The notes beneath the pieces are model-generated. The model was not told the DNA's origin and ran no database searches. It was given only the letters and a program-made list of their open reading frames with translations. Shown piece after piece: positions 25,940 through 35,346 of a stretch of DNA of 64,000 bases; the first letter of the stretch is position 1, and every line of letters starts with the position of its first letter. The DNA comes from Thalassospira profundimaris WP0211. Its GTDB lineage: Bacteria; Pseudomonadota; Alphaproteobacteria; Rhodospirillales; Thalassospiraceae. Location: positions 846,771-910,770 of the forward strand of contig NZ_AMRN01000001.1 of NCBI RefSeq assembly GCF_000300275.1, in the 5' to 3' direction. The position numbers and the translations under genes are program-made.

Positions 25940-28204
25940 TCAGGCGGCCTTGTGATCGGTCGCTGTCTCTTCCTTGTTTGTCGTGTCGTCCTGTTCGGGT
26001 TCTTCGATCTTGTCATCGGGGCGTTCGCCATGCGGGTTGCGCAGAAGGTTTGCAATCATGCGCATGCCGACTTCGCCCTGAAGGGTCAAAAGGCTTTCGG
26101 GGTGGAACTGCACGGCACTGATCGGCAGGCTTTTGTGGCGGATGCCCATGATCACCCCGTCGTCACTGCGTGCCGTGACCGTAAGGTCGGGTGGCATTTC
26201 AGCCGCCTTGGCAAACAGGGAATGGTAGCGTCCGACAACGATGTCTTCGGGCAGGCCATCAAACAGCGGATCGGTTGTATCGAGTTTCACCTTTGACGGT
26301 TTGCCATGCATCGGTGTGACAAGTTGGCCGAGGGATCCGCCAAAGAATTCGACAATCCCCTGCAGGCCAAGGCAAACCCCGAACACCGGCAAGCCAGCGG
26401 CAAGGGCGCGTTCGATGCTGTCGCGCAGGTGATAGTCATCCGGCCGCCCGGGGCCTGGTGACAGGAAGACCAGATCAGGTTTGAAATCCTCGAACGCCTG
26501 GTCGGGGAAGCCAGGGCGGAGTGTGAGCGTTTCGGCACCCGTCGCACGGATGTAGCTGGCAAGGTTTTGCACAAAGCTGTCTTCGTGATCGATCAGAAGC
26601 ACGCGTTTGCCAACGCCTGATACCGTCGGATCAAGGGTCACTTCATCCTTGGCATCGCGGGTGACGGCATCGATCATCGCCGATGCCTTCAGCACGGTTT
26701 CGGCTTCTTCGGCGTCCGGTTCACTATCAAACAACAATGTCGCGCCCGCACGGACTTCGGCAACACCCTGTTTGAGACGCACAGTGCGCAGCGTCAGGCC
26801 GGTATTCAGATCGCCATTGCAGAGAACGGCGCCAATCGCGCCGCCATACCAGGCGCGCGCGCTGCGTTCGACGGCCTCGATATGTTTCATCGCAGCACGC
26901 TTGGGCGCACCGGTAACCGTGACCGCCCAGCAATGGGTCAGGAAGGCATCGAGTGCATCAAACCCTTCGCGCAGGCGACCTTCGACATGATCAACCGTGT
27001 GGATCAGGCGGGAATACATTTCGATCTGACGCCGACCCAGAATGCGGATGCTGCCCGGTTTACAGACGCGTGCCTTGTCGTTGCGATCAACATCGGTGCA
27101 CATGGTGAGTTCCGACTCTTCCTTGGCGGAATTCAGGAGCGTGCGGATATTTTCGGCATCTTCAATCGCGTCGCGGCCACGCGCGATGGTGCCGGAAATC
27201 GGGCAGGTTTCAATACGCTGTCCCTTGACCCGGACATACATTTCGGGTGATGCGCCGATCAGGTGTTCACCGTCCCCCAGATTGATCAAGAAGCCGTAAG
27301 GGGCAGGGTTGCGACGCTTGAGACGGCGGAAAATTTCCGACGGTTTGACATCGCAGGCGGTGCGGAAAACGCGGCTGGGCACGACTTCAAACAATTCGCC
27401 ACGGGCAAAGCGGTGCTTGGCATCGTCAACGATGGCGGCATATTCGCCCTGTTTCATATCGTTTTCGATGGCGGCGTTGTTGCCGCGTGATGGCGGATGG
27501 GGTTGTGAAATGCGCTCAAGGCCGGCGGTGCTGCGGCCATCGGGGGCGATAAATTCATAATCAAATCGCGTGGCGACGCGTGAGGCATGGTCGACTGTAA
27601 CCATTTGATCGGGCAGGAACAGGTGGATGTCCTTATGGTCCGCCGGGCGGTCTTGCGCCAGATTGATCTGTTCGAAATGAAGCGCGATGTCATAACCAAA
27701 GGCGCCATACAGCCCAAGACGTTCATCGCCCTTGTGCCCGAACAAATCACGCAGTGCACGGACGACCGAAAACAGGCTGGGTTGCTGACTGCGCTCTTCT
27801 TCGGGGAACCAGGCGGCGGGTTTTTTGACCACGCCATACAGCCCGTCTTCGCCGTTGGTCAGGCTTTCGACATGGGGATGGTTTTCAAGCGTACTCGCAA
27901 TGACATCAAGCAACACCCGCCCGCGATCATTGAGTGCATGCACCGCAAAGCCACGTTCGCGCCCGACAATTTCAAGCGGCGGCGCATCAAAGCCCATATC
28001 CCAACGTGAATAGCGCCCCGGAAATTCATAGCTTGAAGACAGCAACACGCCCTTGGTGGCATCAAGCGCATCAATCAGGCCTTCGGTTGCGTTTTCGTAG
28101 GGCATTTCGGTCATGCGGCGGATAACCGAAACACCGCCATCGGTGGTGTAGCGATATTCGCTGCTGTCAGTGGAAATGCCGGTCTGGCTTGTCGGGGTCG
28201 TCAC
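25940..28204 (-). CDS. trpE(G): Anthranilate synthase, fused TrpE-TrpG
   Basis: Converts chorismate and glutamine to anthranilate, the first step of tryptophan synthesis. The 754 residues combine a chorismate-using TrpE half (GRYSRWDMGFDAPPLEI, then CPISGTIARGRDAIED, RVCKPGSI, THCWAVTVTGAPKRAA, YGGAIG) and a C-terminal glutamine amidotransferase (VLLIDHEDSFVQNLASYIR, nucleophile Cys in GVCLGLQG, His-x-x-Glu-like VQFHPESLLT). This fusion is typical of rhizobia and related alphaproteobacteria. The start is GTG at 28204, with AGGAG seven bases upstream; the frame is open to a TTG at 28228. Expression is controlled by the upstream trpL attenuator. Confidence 0.96.
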   Translation of the reverse strand: MTTPTSQTGISTDSSEYRYTTDGGVSVIRRMTEMPYENATEGLIDALDATKGVLLSSSYEFPGRYSRWDMGFDAPPLEIVGRERGFAVHALNDRGRVLLDVIASTLENHPHVESLTNGEDGLYGVVKKPAAWFPEEERSQQPSLFSVVRALRDLFGHKGDERLGLYGAFGYDIALHFEQINLAQDRPADHKDIHLFLPDQMVTVDHASRVATRFDYEFIAPDGRSTAGLERISQPHPPSRGNNAAIENDMKQGEYAAIVDDAKHRFARGELFEVVPSRVFRTACDVKPSEIFRRLKRRNPAPYGFLINLGDGEHLIGASPEMYVRVKGQRIETCPISGTIARGRDAIEDAENIRTLLNSAKEESELTMCTDVDRNDKARVCKPGSIRILGRRQIEMYSRLIHTVDHVEGRLREGFDALDAFLTHCWAVTVTGAPKRAAMKHIEAVERSARAWYGGAIGAVLCNGDLNTGLTLRTVRLKQGVAEVRAGATLLFDSEPDAEEAETVLKASAMIDAVTRDAKDEVTLDPTVSGVGKRVLLIDHEDSFVQNLASYIRATGAETLTLRPGFPDQAFEDFKPDLVFLSPGPGRPDDYHLRDSIERALAAGLPVFGVCLGLQGIVEFFGGSLGQLVTPMHGKPSKVKLDTTDPLFDGLPEDIVVGRYHSLFAKAAEMPPDLTVTARSDDGVIMGIRHKSLPISAVQFHPESLLTLQGEVGMRMIANLLRNPHGERPDDKIEEPEQDDTTNKEETATDHKAA

Positions 28205-28273
28205 GTTTTTTACTCCTGTGTGGGCCAAGCGCTGCAGGAGCCATGTGATCTTTAGACAAGGAAGAAGAAGTCT

Positions 28274-28310
28274 GAAAACACAAAGCCGCCTGCAAGAATG
28301 AGGCGGCCGG
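28274..28310 (-). terminator. Attenuator terminator of the trpE(G) leader
   Basis: On the minus strand GCCGCCT/AGGCGGC (28301-28307 and 28285-28291) forms a stem with a 9-base loop, followed by TTTGTGTTTT. The 5' arm (28301-28310) can alternatively pair with GGGCGGCC at 28332-28339, just past the leader peptide stop, which gives the mutually exclusive antiterminator. Confidence 0.85.
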
Positions 28311-28341
28311 TATGTTTAGGGCACGAGTTTTGGCCGCCCGC

Positions 28342-28401
28342 TTAAGCGAGCCACCACCAACGATTTGCAATGCGGGTCGGGTTCATGCCGTGTGTTTTCA
28401 T
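28342..28401 (-). CDS. trpL: trp operon leader peptide (three consecutive Trp codons)
   Basis: A 19-codon frame encodes MKTHGMNPTRIANRWWWLA and then stops. The Trp codons TGG-TGG-TGG come just before the stop. The stop is directly followed by a segment able to form an antiterminator, and then the attenuator hairpin. When charged tRNA-Trp is scarce, ribosomes would stall on the Trp codons and allow trpE(G) transcription. The promoter hexamers upstream place the transcription start at about the A of this ATG, so the leader may be leaderless, as described for Sinorhizobium meliloti trpL. No Shine-Dalgarno is visible, which agrees. Confidence 0.9.
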   Translation of the reverse strand: MKTHGMNPTRIANRWWWLA

Positions 28402-28407
28402 GGCTCA

Positions 28408-28436
28408 ACCATGTGCCCAAAAAAACCGGGCGTCAA
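28408..28436 (-). promoter_or_regulatory. Promoter of trpL-trpE(G)
   Basis: TTGACG (28436-28431), a 17-base spacer and CATGGT (28413-28408). The -35 is good and the -10 weak. The -35 box overlaps the stop codon region of the ion-channel gene. The predicted start is at or next to the trpL ATG. Confidence 0.6.
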
Positions 28437-29425
28437 GACTTTTGCGGCGTAGGTGTTGTTTCGGTGTCGTGCAGTTCAAGGTGAAGCGGCTGATGGCAAT
28501 GAGGACAGGTCAGGATTTCATCGCTTTCATTGCGATGGACATCGCGGATGTCCTCGATGATTGACTGCGCCTGTTCTTCGCTGATGCCGAGTTCTTCCTG
28601 ATGGGACCGCAGTTTGTGACGGACCCGTTCGGTCAAACGTTTGCCCAGCAGCTGGCGGGTGGCCTGATGGCGATATTCGGCTTCGCGCCTGCGCAGTTCG
28701 GCGTTAAAGGCCGATGCCAGAATACCGGCCGGGACGGCAACAATCCCGATCCCGGTCAATGAGATGATGCTGGCAAGGAGTTTGCCAAACGGCGTAATCG
28801 GCACAACATCGCCATAGCCAACCGTGGCAAGCGTAATGACACTCCAATAAAGCGCATCAAGCAGGTTGGAGAATTGTTCAGGTTGGGCTTCGTGTTCGGC
28901 GAGGTAAATCGCCCCGGCACTGAAAACCAGCATGCAGGCAAGGGCAGCACTGGCGGCACCGAAAATGCCCATTTGCTGGCGAAACACCAGCATCATCAGT
29001 TCCAGCCCGGTAGAATAGCGGGTGAATTTCAACAGGCGCAGCAACCGGACAATACGGATAAAGCGCAAATCAATGCTGGTAAAGAACCACAGGAAGATCG
29101 GCAGGATTGCCAGAAGGTCAATCAGTGCCATTGGTGTCAGCATATAGCGCAGACGTGCAAATCGGCCACTAAAGCGCGGATTGTCCGGGGCGGACCAGAC
29201 ACGCAGGCCGTATTCGATGGCAAAGATCAGCGTGCAGACGATCTCGATTGTGGCAAACAGAATGAAATAGCGTTCGGCAAAGGCTTCGACCGAGTCAAAA
29301 ATCACAGAGACGACATTGATGATGATCGCGCTGGCCAGAACCAGATGCACAAACAGCGAAAACCGCGATTCCCGGTCAACACCGTGCAGAAGTTTCTGGG
29401 TTCTTGATCGCAGGGTCGGTTTCAT
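28433..29425 (-). CDS. Voltage-gated potassium channel family protein (six TM)
   Basis: A 330-residue Kv-type channel. S1-S4 occupy about residues 25-160; S4 has regularly spaced basic residues (LRFIRIVRLLRLLKFTR). A pore loop with the K+ filter TVGYGD follows, then S6 (LASIISLTGIGIVAVPAGI). The cytoplasmic C-terminus is helical and charged and ends with a small zinc-ribbon-like CPHCHQPLHLELH. It likely mediates K+ flux and sets membrane potential. The ATG at 29425 fits family N-termini; a TTG at 29449 is also in frame. The last codons overlap the trpL promoter. Confidence 0.9.
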   Translation of the reverse strand: MKPTLRSRTQKLLHGVDRESRFSLFVHLVLASAIIINVVSVIFDSVEAFAERYFILFATIEIVCTLIFAIEYGLRVWSAPDNPRFSGRFARLRYMLTPMALIDLLAILPIFLWFFTSIDLRFIRIVRLLRLLKFTRYSTGLELMMLVFRQQMGIFGAASAALACMLVFSAGAIYLAEHEAQPEQFSNLLDALYWSVITLATVGYGDVVPITPFGKLLASIISLTGIGIVAVPAGILASAFNAELRRREAEYRHQATRQLLGKRLTERVRHKLRSHQEELGISEEQAQSIIEDIRDVHRNESDEILTCPHCHQPLHLELHDTETTPTPQKS

Positions 29426-29534
29426 GTCGCGCGTACTCGGTCCGGGCAATGGAGTGCACTATTGCCCGGGCAGTTTTGCGCCCAATCATTTCAGAAATGG
29501 TTAAATCAGCCCTGATCGCAGTTGCCGAGAGGGA

Positions 29535-30179
29535 TCAATACCCTTTTGCCGCCTGGATGAAGGCCGAGATCTTGCGCGGGTCCTTGACCCCCTTGCTGCG
29601 TTCGACACCGGATGACACGTCAACCCAGGGCGCACCGGTAATCTTGACGGCCTCGGCGACGTTGCTGGGATCAAGTCCGCCGGCCAGCATCCAGTTGCTT
29701 TGGAAGTTCTGACCAGTCAGAAGCGTCCAGTCGAACGACACGGCATTGCCGCCGGGAAGGACGCTGTCCTTGGGCGGTTTGGCATCAAACAATAGAAAAT
29801 CGGCAACGCCGTCATAGTTTTTTTTGGCGTTTTCGATGTCGTTTGCTGTGCTGACCGAGATTGCCTTCATGACCTTAAGGCCAAAGCGTTCCTTGACCTC
29901 GGCCACGCGTTCAGGGCTTTCCTTGCCATGAAGCTGGATGACGTCGAGATTGCCGGCCTTGATCGCATTTTCAAGCGCCTCGTCACCGGCTTCGACAAAC
30001 AGGCCAACCTTGTAGATGCTGTTGGGGACCCGTTCGGTGAGGGTTTTGGCACCCTTAAGCGAGATATGGCGCGGGCTTGGCGGGAAGAAGACATATCCAA
30101 GCGCATCTGCCCCGGCACTCATGGCTGCAATCGCGGCATCTTCGCTGTTAATTCCACAGATTTTTACCATGCAGGTCAT
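29535..30179 (-). CDS. trpF: Phosphoribosylanthranilate isomerase
   Basis: Third step of tryptophan synthesis: Amadori rearrangement of PRA to CdRP. A (beta/alpha)8 barrel of 214 residues with the general base Cys in VKICGI, the segment LGYVFFPPSPRHIS, DVIQLHGKE, and the catalytic Asp and phosphate site in MLAGGLDPSNV and VDVSSGVERSKGVKD. The ATG at 30179 has AGGA upstream. trpBA, the usual alphaproteobacterial neighbours, are not next to it: the neighbours are the K+ channel gene downstream and divergent ubiE. Confidence 0.96.
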   Translation of the reverse strand: MTCMVKICGINSEDAAIAAMSAGADALGYVFFPPSPRHISLKGAKTLTERVPNSIYKVGLFVEAGDEALENAIKAGNLDVIQLHGKESPERVAEVKERFGLKVMKAISVSTANDIENAKKNYDGVADFLLFDAKPPKDSVLPGGNAVSFDWTLLTGQNFQSNWMLAGGLDPSNVAEAVKITGAPWVDVSSGVERSKGVKDPRKISAFIQAAKGY

Positions 30180-30335
30180 CGGGGCATCCTGTTCTTGTCG
30201 TCGCTCTAATCTTCTTGGCAAACGCTTGTCGCGTCAGATTGACTTAACAGAAATGACCACGATCCAACAGGATATTTGCGTTTTGTCGTGGCTTTCCACT
30301 GGCAGGATAATCATTGCTGCGCTATTTTCCCGGCC

Positions 30336-31109
30336 ATGAGCAAGAACACAGACCCTGCCGCGGGCGAAACCGGCGAAAACACAACCCACTTTGGTTTTCG
30401 TGATGTTCCCGAAAGCCAGAAGGCATCCATGGTGCGCGAGGTCTTCGACACTGTTGCGTCGAAATATGACCTGATGAACGATCTGATGAGCGGTGGGGTG
30501 CATCGCTTGTGGAAAGACAGCTTCATCAACGAGCTCAAGCCGCGTCCGGGCATGAAGTTGCTCGACGTTGCCGGGGGTACTGGTGATATTGCGTTTCGCT
30601 TCCTGAAAAATGGTGGTGGCTCTGTCACGGTCTGTGACATCAACTATGAGATGCTCCATGTCGGGCGCGATCGTGCGGTTGATCATGGAATCCTGAAAAA
30701 CATCAACTGGACCGTCGGTGATGCGCAGAAATTGCCGCTGCCAGACCAGTCAGTTGATGCCTATACCATCGCCTTTGGCATTCGCAATGTGACCCGCATT
30801 GAAGAAGCGCTTTCAGAAGCGTATCGCGTGCTGCGTCCGGGTGGGAAGTTCCAGTGCCTTGAATTTTCCAAGGTCGTCGTGCCGGGGTTTGACAAGCTGT
30901 ATGATACCTATTCATTCAAGCTTTTGCCTGAAATCGGACGGTTTATTGCGGGCAATCGCGAAGCTTATCAGTATCTGGCGGAAAGCATTCGCAAGTTCCC
31001 CGATCAGGACACATTTGCATCCATGATCCGGGCTGCCGGCTTTGAGCGGGTAAAATACCGCAACCTGTCTGGCGGGATTGCAGCCATTCATTCCGGTTGG
31101 CGGATATAA
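30336..31109 (+). CDS. ubiE: Demethylmenaquinone/demethoxyubiquinol C-methyltransferase
   Basis: SAM-dependent C-methyltransferase of ubiquinone (and menaquinone) synthesis. The 258-residue protein has [30 protein letters not shown], motif [15 protein letters not shown], the UbiE signature [21 protein letters not shown] and [17 protein letters not shown] at the end. The start at 30336 matches family N-termini; the open frame begins earlier at 30276. It is 13 bases upstream of ubiB, the usual ubiquinone gene pair. Confidence 0.96.
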   Translation: MSKNTDPAAGETGENTTHFGFRDVPESQKASMVREVFDTVASKYDLMNDLMSGGVHRLWKDSFINELKPRPGMKLLDVAGGTGDIAFRFLKNGGGSVTVCDINYEMLHVGRDRAVDHGILKNINWTVGDAQKLPLPDQSVDAYTIAFGIRNVTRIEEALSEAYRVLRPGGKFQCLEFSKVVVPGFDKLYDTYSFKLLPEIGRFIAGNREAYQYLAESIRKFPDQDTFASMIRAAGFERVKYRNLSGGIAAIHSGWRI

Positions 31110-31122
31110 GGGCGTTTGACGC

Positions 31123-32685
31123 ATGATCCGTTTTATTCGTAACAGCTTTCGCCTGCTTGCCATGGCGCGCACTTTGGCGCGCTATGATGCGCTGTTTCCA
31201 CTCGCCCTTGTGCCGGGGGGCAAACTTGTCGCGTTTCTGGCCCGCCTGACCGCACCGTTTTCGCGCCGGTCTGATTTGCCGCCGGGCAAACGGCTAGCGC
31301 GTGCGCTTGAGGAATTGGGCCCGGCCTTTATCAAACTTGGTCAGACCCTGGCGACCCGATCCGACTTGATCGGCGATGATGTGGCCGCCGACCTTTCATC
31401 GCTTCAGGATCGCCTGCCGCCGTTTTCGGCCAAGGTTGCCAAACGCATCATCACCGAACAGCTGGCCGAACCGTTTGACGTGCTGTTTGCCGAATTTGAT
31501 GAAACGCCTGTTGCCGCCGCATCGATCGCGCAGGTGCATTTCGCGACCACGACCGACGGGCGCGAAGTGGCGGTCAAGGTCCTGCGCCCGGATATCCGGT
31601 ATCGCTTTGCACGCGACATGGACCTGTTTTACTGGATTGCGGAACTTGTCGAACTGACCCAGCCGCGCCTGCGTCGTCTGAAACCGATTGAAACGGTCAA
31701 GGCGCTTGAAGACAGTGTTCATCTTGAAATGGATCTGCGGTTTGAGGCGGCAGCGGCATCGGAATTCCGCCAAAATTTCGAAGACGATCCGACCTATTAC
31801 ATTCCCCAGATTGACTGGGAACGCACCGCCGAACATGTGATGACCATGGAACGGGTCAAGGGTGTGCGCATCGATAATGTCGAAGCCCTTGATCGCATGG
31901 GCATTGACCGGTCTGACTTGCTGGCCAAGGCGGCGGGGGCATTTTTCCAACAGGTCTTCCGCGACGGGTTTTTCCATGCCGACATGCATCCGGGCAACCT
32001 GTTTGTCGATGAAAACGGCCGGGTGAGTCTGGTTGATTTCGGCATCATGGGCCGGGTGGATAAACAGACGCGCCTTTATCTGGCCGAGATGCTGCTGGGC
32101 TTTTTGACGCGTGATTATCACCGCGTGGCCGAGGTCCATTTCGAAGCGGGGTATGTTCCGCGCAACCAGTCGCTTGAAAACTTCCAGCAGGCCTGCCGTT
32201 CGATTGGCGAGCCGATCCTGGGCAAGGAACTGGCCGATATTTCCGTCGGGCGGTTGTTGGGGCAGTTGTTCCAGATTACCGAGCAGTTCGGCATGGAAAC
32301 GCAGCCGCAGCTTTTGATGTTGCAAAAAACCATGATCGTTGCCGAGGGGCTTTCACGTATTCTCAGCCCGAATGAGAATATGTGGGAACTGTCGCGTCCG
32401 CTGATCGAAGACTGGATGCGTGAAAACCTTGGTCCGGAAGCCAAGATCAAGGAGGCTACCCTTCAGGCTGGCACCATGTTGCGCCGACTGCCGCGCGTGA
32501 TCGAAGCCGCAGAACAGGCATCCGCCGTCTTCACTGATCAGGGTTTGCGCCTGCATCCCGACACGGTTGCCGCCATGCGTGGCAAGCCAAATAACGGGCA
32601 AAGCAAACCTGGCGGTTTTTCGCGCCAATCCCTTGTGATGTGGGTGGCGATTGCGGCACTGGCTGTTGCGGTTTACCTGAAATAA
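31123..32685 (+). CDS. ubiB: Ubiquinone biosynthesis protein kinase-like UbiB
   Basis: ADCK/UbiB family atypical kinase-like ATPase needed for aerobic ubiquinone synthesis. The 520 residues include the KxGQ-type motif FIKLGQTLATRSD, the Ala-rich nucleotide loop PVAAASIAQVH, the Lys in VAVKVLRPDI, HADMHPGNLF and the DFG-type VDFGIMGRV. A single C-terminal membrane helix (SLVMWVAIAALAVAVYL) anchors it. It directly follows ubiE. Confidence 0.96.
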   Translation: MIRFIRNSFRLLAMARTLARYDALFPLALVPGGKLVAFLARLTAPFSRRSDLPPGKRLARALEELGPAFIKLGQTLATRSDLIGDDVAADLSSLQDRLPPFSAKVAKRIITEQLAEPFDVLFAEFDETPVAAASIAQVHFATTTDGREVAVKVLRPDIRYRFARDMDLFYWIAELVELTQPRLRRLKPIETVKALEDSVHLEMDLRFEAAAASEFRQNFEDDPTYYIPQIDWERTAEHVMTMERVKGVRIDNVEALDRMGIDRSDLLAKAAGAFFQQVFRDGFFHADMHPGNLFVDENGRVSLVDFGIMGRVDKQTRLYLAEMLLGFLTRDYHRVAEVHFEAGYVPRNQSLENFQQACRSIGEPILGKELADISVGRLLGQLFQITEQFGMETQPQLLMLQKTMIVAEGLSRILSPNENMWELSRPLIEDWMRENLGPEAKIKEATLQAGTMLRRLPRVIEAAEQASAVFTDQGLRLHPDTVAAMRGKPNNGQSKPGGFSRQSLVMWVAIAALAVAVYLK

Positions 32686-32723
32686 CCCAATCACCTTACG
32701 GGACGACACCTTGTGGGACGACC

Positions 32724-33167
32724 ATGATGGCAGATGGCGACAAAACCATTGAAATCAGCCTGGATCGGTCACGGATTGATCTTGAATATTGCTATGATTT
32801 TATCGCTGCGTCCTATTGGGCCGCCGGGCGAACCCGCGGTGAGTTTGATCGATCTGTCGAGATGTCATTTCCTCTCGGCGCCTATTGCGATGGCCGTCAG
32901 GTGGGTTTTGCGCGCGTGGTCAGTGATCAGATCGCCATTGCCTATGTTGCCGATGTGTTTGTCGATCCGGATTATCGCCGCATGGGCATTGCCGCCAAAA
33001 TGATCGATGCGTTGCATAACCATCCGGAACTAAAACGTGTGAAACGCTGGCTTCTGGCGACAGCGGACATGCAGCCGCTTTATCGTTTGCATGGTTATGC
33101 CGATCTCGACGACATGATGATGATGCGCCTTGATGAGGACGCACGGAACCGCGATCCATTACGCTAG
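32724..33167 (+). CDS. GNAT family N-acetyltransferase
   Basis: A 148-residue GNAT protein. It has DLEYCYDFIAASYWAAGRT early, a core strand AIAYVADVFVDPDYRRMGIA with the acetyl-CoA pyrophosphate loop (RRMGIAAK), and a late Tyr in LYRLHGYADL. The substrate is unknown. It starts 39 bases after the ubiB stop and is probably in the same transcript, ending at the terminator at 33184. Either of two adjacent ATGs (32724, 32727) may be used. Confidence 0.88.
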   Translation: MMADGDKTIEISLDRSRIDLEYCYDFIAASYWAAGRTRGEFDRSVEMSFPLGAYCDGRQVGFARVVSDQIAIAYVADVFVDPDYRRMGIAAKMIDALHNHPELKRVKRWLLATADMQPLYRLHGYADLDDMMMMRLDEDARNRDPLR

Positions 33168-33183
33168 GGCCACATCGAAAAGC

Positions 33184-33219
33184 AAAAACGCCGCCACGGA
33201 TAACCGGGCGGCGTTTTTT
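33184..33219. terminator. Bidirectional terminator between the GNAT and chemoreceptor genes
   Basis: Stem CGCCGCC/GGCGGCG with A5 on the left and T6 on the right, 11-base loop. It serves the ubiE-ubiB-GNAT transcript and, reversed, the chemoreceptor gene. Confidence 0.88.
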
Positions 33220-33240
33220 ACGTCTTAAGCCAGATGAAGC

Positions 33241-34899
33241 TTAGCTTGCGCGCACTTCATTGAGGAAGTTGCCAACTTCACCGCGCAGCGTGCCTGACTG
33301 GCTGTTAAGCTTGTCAGACGCGCCCAATACCTGATGGGCGGCTTCGCCGGTCTGGCGGGCGGCTTCCTGCATTTCGCGGATGTGATTGGACACTTCCTGC
33401 GTGCTTTGAACCGCCTGTTGAACCGAGGTCGAGATTTCCGTGGTTGCCTGACCCTGTTCTTCGACCGCAGCCGCCACTTCGGATGCGATGTCATTCAGGT
33501 TGGCGATGATGCCGGTGATCCCGTCAATCGCGCCAACCGCCTGCTGGGTCGAGCCCTGAATACCGGAAATCTGTTCCGAGATATCCTCGGTCGCACGCGC
33601 GGTCTGATTGGCGAGGTTTTTGACCTCGTTGGCGACCACGGCAAAGCCCTTGCCCGCATCACCGGCACGGGCGGCCTCGATCGTTGCGTTGAGTGCCAGC
33701 AAGTTGGTCTGTTCGGCAATCGCCTGAATGATCTGGACGACTTCGCCGACTTTCTGGGCCGAGACATCAAGACCCTGAACCATTTCGTTGACCCGGTTTG
33801 CCTCGGTCGTGGCATTGGCAGTGATGTTCGAAGTTTCATTTACCCGCGCGCTGATGTCGCGGATCGAAACAGCAAGTTGTTCGGCCGCACTGGCGACGGT
33901 TTCGACACTGTGGTTGGCCTGCTCAACCGCGGCAACCACGGCCTGTGATCCGGCTTCGTTTTGTTGCACGGCGGCCACCATGGTCTGGGCGACTTCCTGC
34001 ATTTCGCCAGATGCGCCAGAAACGCCATCGACCACACCCATCACGGTTTGTTCAAACCGACCGGCAAGGGCCGCCATGGCTTCGCGACGCTTGGTCTCGG
34101 CACGTTCACGTTCCTGTTCGCGTTCGCGATCAAGCTGCGCGACGCGCTTGGCATTTTCCTTAAAGATTTCGACGGATGACGCCATTTCGCCGATTTCGTC
34201 ATTGCGCTTAAGGCCCGGGATATCGACATCCAGTTCGCCATCGACAAGTGATTGCATCGCGCCATTGATCTTGACCATCGGGGTCAGGATCTGATGGCGC
34301 AGGACAAACCATGTGACGCCAAGCAAAACCACCAGAATGGCCGCCGCCAGGGCGACCTGAATGATAACGGCCTGCTGGACTTCGGCATTTACGCGATCAA
34401 GTGACCAGGCAGTAACCAGCATGCCCCGATACTGATCTTCGTCGCGGCGCTTGGAGTATTTGGTGATCGGGGCACCGACGATCACGGCATCTTCGGAAAT
34501 GAAGCTGATGACTTCCTTGTTTTCAAGCTGCCCGAGATACGGCTCGATCAGGGCTGCCAGATCATGCTTTTTGAGTGTTTCTGATTGATAGGTGCCGATG
34601 GCATCACCATCAGGATTTGCCGCGATCAGGCTTGCCAGCTGCGAGCCTTCCTTGTCGGTGATCTTGCGGAATTCCTTTTCGACCGATGCGCCGTCCATGG
34701 CAATGAAGCCCGGCTGAACCGCGGTTGACAGCATTTCGGTTTTTTCGACCGATTCATTATACATGATTTCGATCATGGCATTGCGTTGCGAGACGGTCTG
34801 GATGGTCATCATCGCGGCAAAGCCAACGATGAGAAGTCCCACAATCACAAAAATCACTTTACGTCCGACGGAGGCACCGGATCTTTTAGGTTCGGCCAT
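33241..34899 (-). CDS. Methyl-accepting chemotaxis protein
   Basis: A 552-residue chemoreceptor. TM1 is at about 15-33 (VIFVIVGLLIVGFAAMM). A periplasmic Cache-like sensor follows, then TM2 (VALAAAILVVLLGVTWFVL), a HAMP domain, and a long coiled-coil signalling domain with the highly conserved hairpin tip IIQAIAEQTNLLALNATIEA. It ends in EVRAS, without a CheR-docking pentapeptide. No che genes are nearby, so it is an orphan receptor that must signal to a kinase encoded elsewhere. The ligand is unknown. Confidence 0.95.
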   Translation of the reverse strand: MAEPKRSGASVGRKVIFVIVGLLIVGFAAMMTIQTVSQRNAMIEIMYNESVEKTEMLSTAVQPGFIAMDGASVEKEFRKITDKEGSQLASLIAANPDGDAIGTYQSETLKKHDLAALIEPYLGQLENKEVISFISEDAVIVGAPITKYSKRRDEDQYRGMLVTAWSLDRVNAEVQQAVIIQVALAAAILVVLLGVTWFVLRHQILTPMVKINGAMQSLVDGELDVDIPGLKRNDEIGEMASSVEIFKENAKRVAQLDREREQERERAETKRREAMAALAGRFEQTVMGVVDGVSGASGEMQEVAQTMVAAVQQNEAGSQAVVAAVEQANHSVETVASAAEQLAVSIRDISARVNETSNITANATTEANRVNEMVQGLDVSAQKVGEVVQIIQAIAEQTNLLALNATIEAARAGDAGKGFAVVANEVKNLANQTARATEDISEQISGIQGSTQQAVGAIDGITGIIANLNDIASEVAAAVEEQGQATTEISTSVQQAVQSTQEVSNHIREMQEAARQTGEAAHQVLGASDKLNSQSGTLRGEVGNFLNEVRAS

Positions 34900-35346
34900 T
34901 TACGGTCTCCCAATCCTTCAAAGGCAGAATTAACCCAATCCCTAGATCTGATGTCGGTGATCGGCCTGAAGCTCCGATCATGTTACCAACAGTCAGGTAG
35001 TGACGAATTGTTGCCCTGCGTGATGTCCACAGTGACCAATTCGTGCGTTTATTTTTCCGTAATGAGGCACAAAGGTGTGGCGACTACATTCTGGTTTGTT
35101 GTTATGCCGCTGAGGCTACCCCATCTGGTAAAATTACTGAAACAAGAAACGATGGGCGTGGTGAATATTCCATTTCGATAAAACCAAATGAATAAATCCA
35201 CTTATTGGTAAGGCTTTTTTGGTAAATTATGCTTTGTGCAGGAAAGGCCACATGCCGCCGAATCGGGTGGTCAGTCTGTGGGAAATGCCTTTAACGGGGG
35301 CGATGGCTTTTGCCAGATAAGGGCGAAGGCACCGGGGGGAACAGGA
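34900..35346. other. Intergenic region between the chemoreceptor and TPR genes
   Basis: 447 bases between divergent genes. The middle is AT-richer than its surroundings, as expected for two divergent promoters. No hairpin, RNA or extra gene stands out. The open frame from a GTG at 35236 that would extend the TPR gene is not favoured. Confidence 0.45.
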
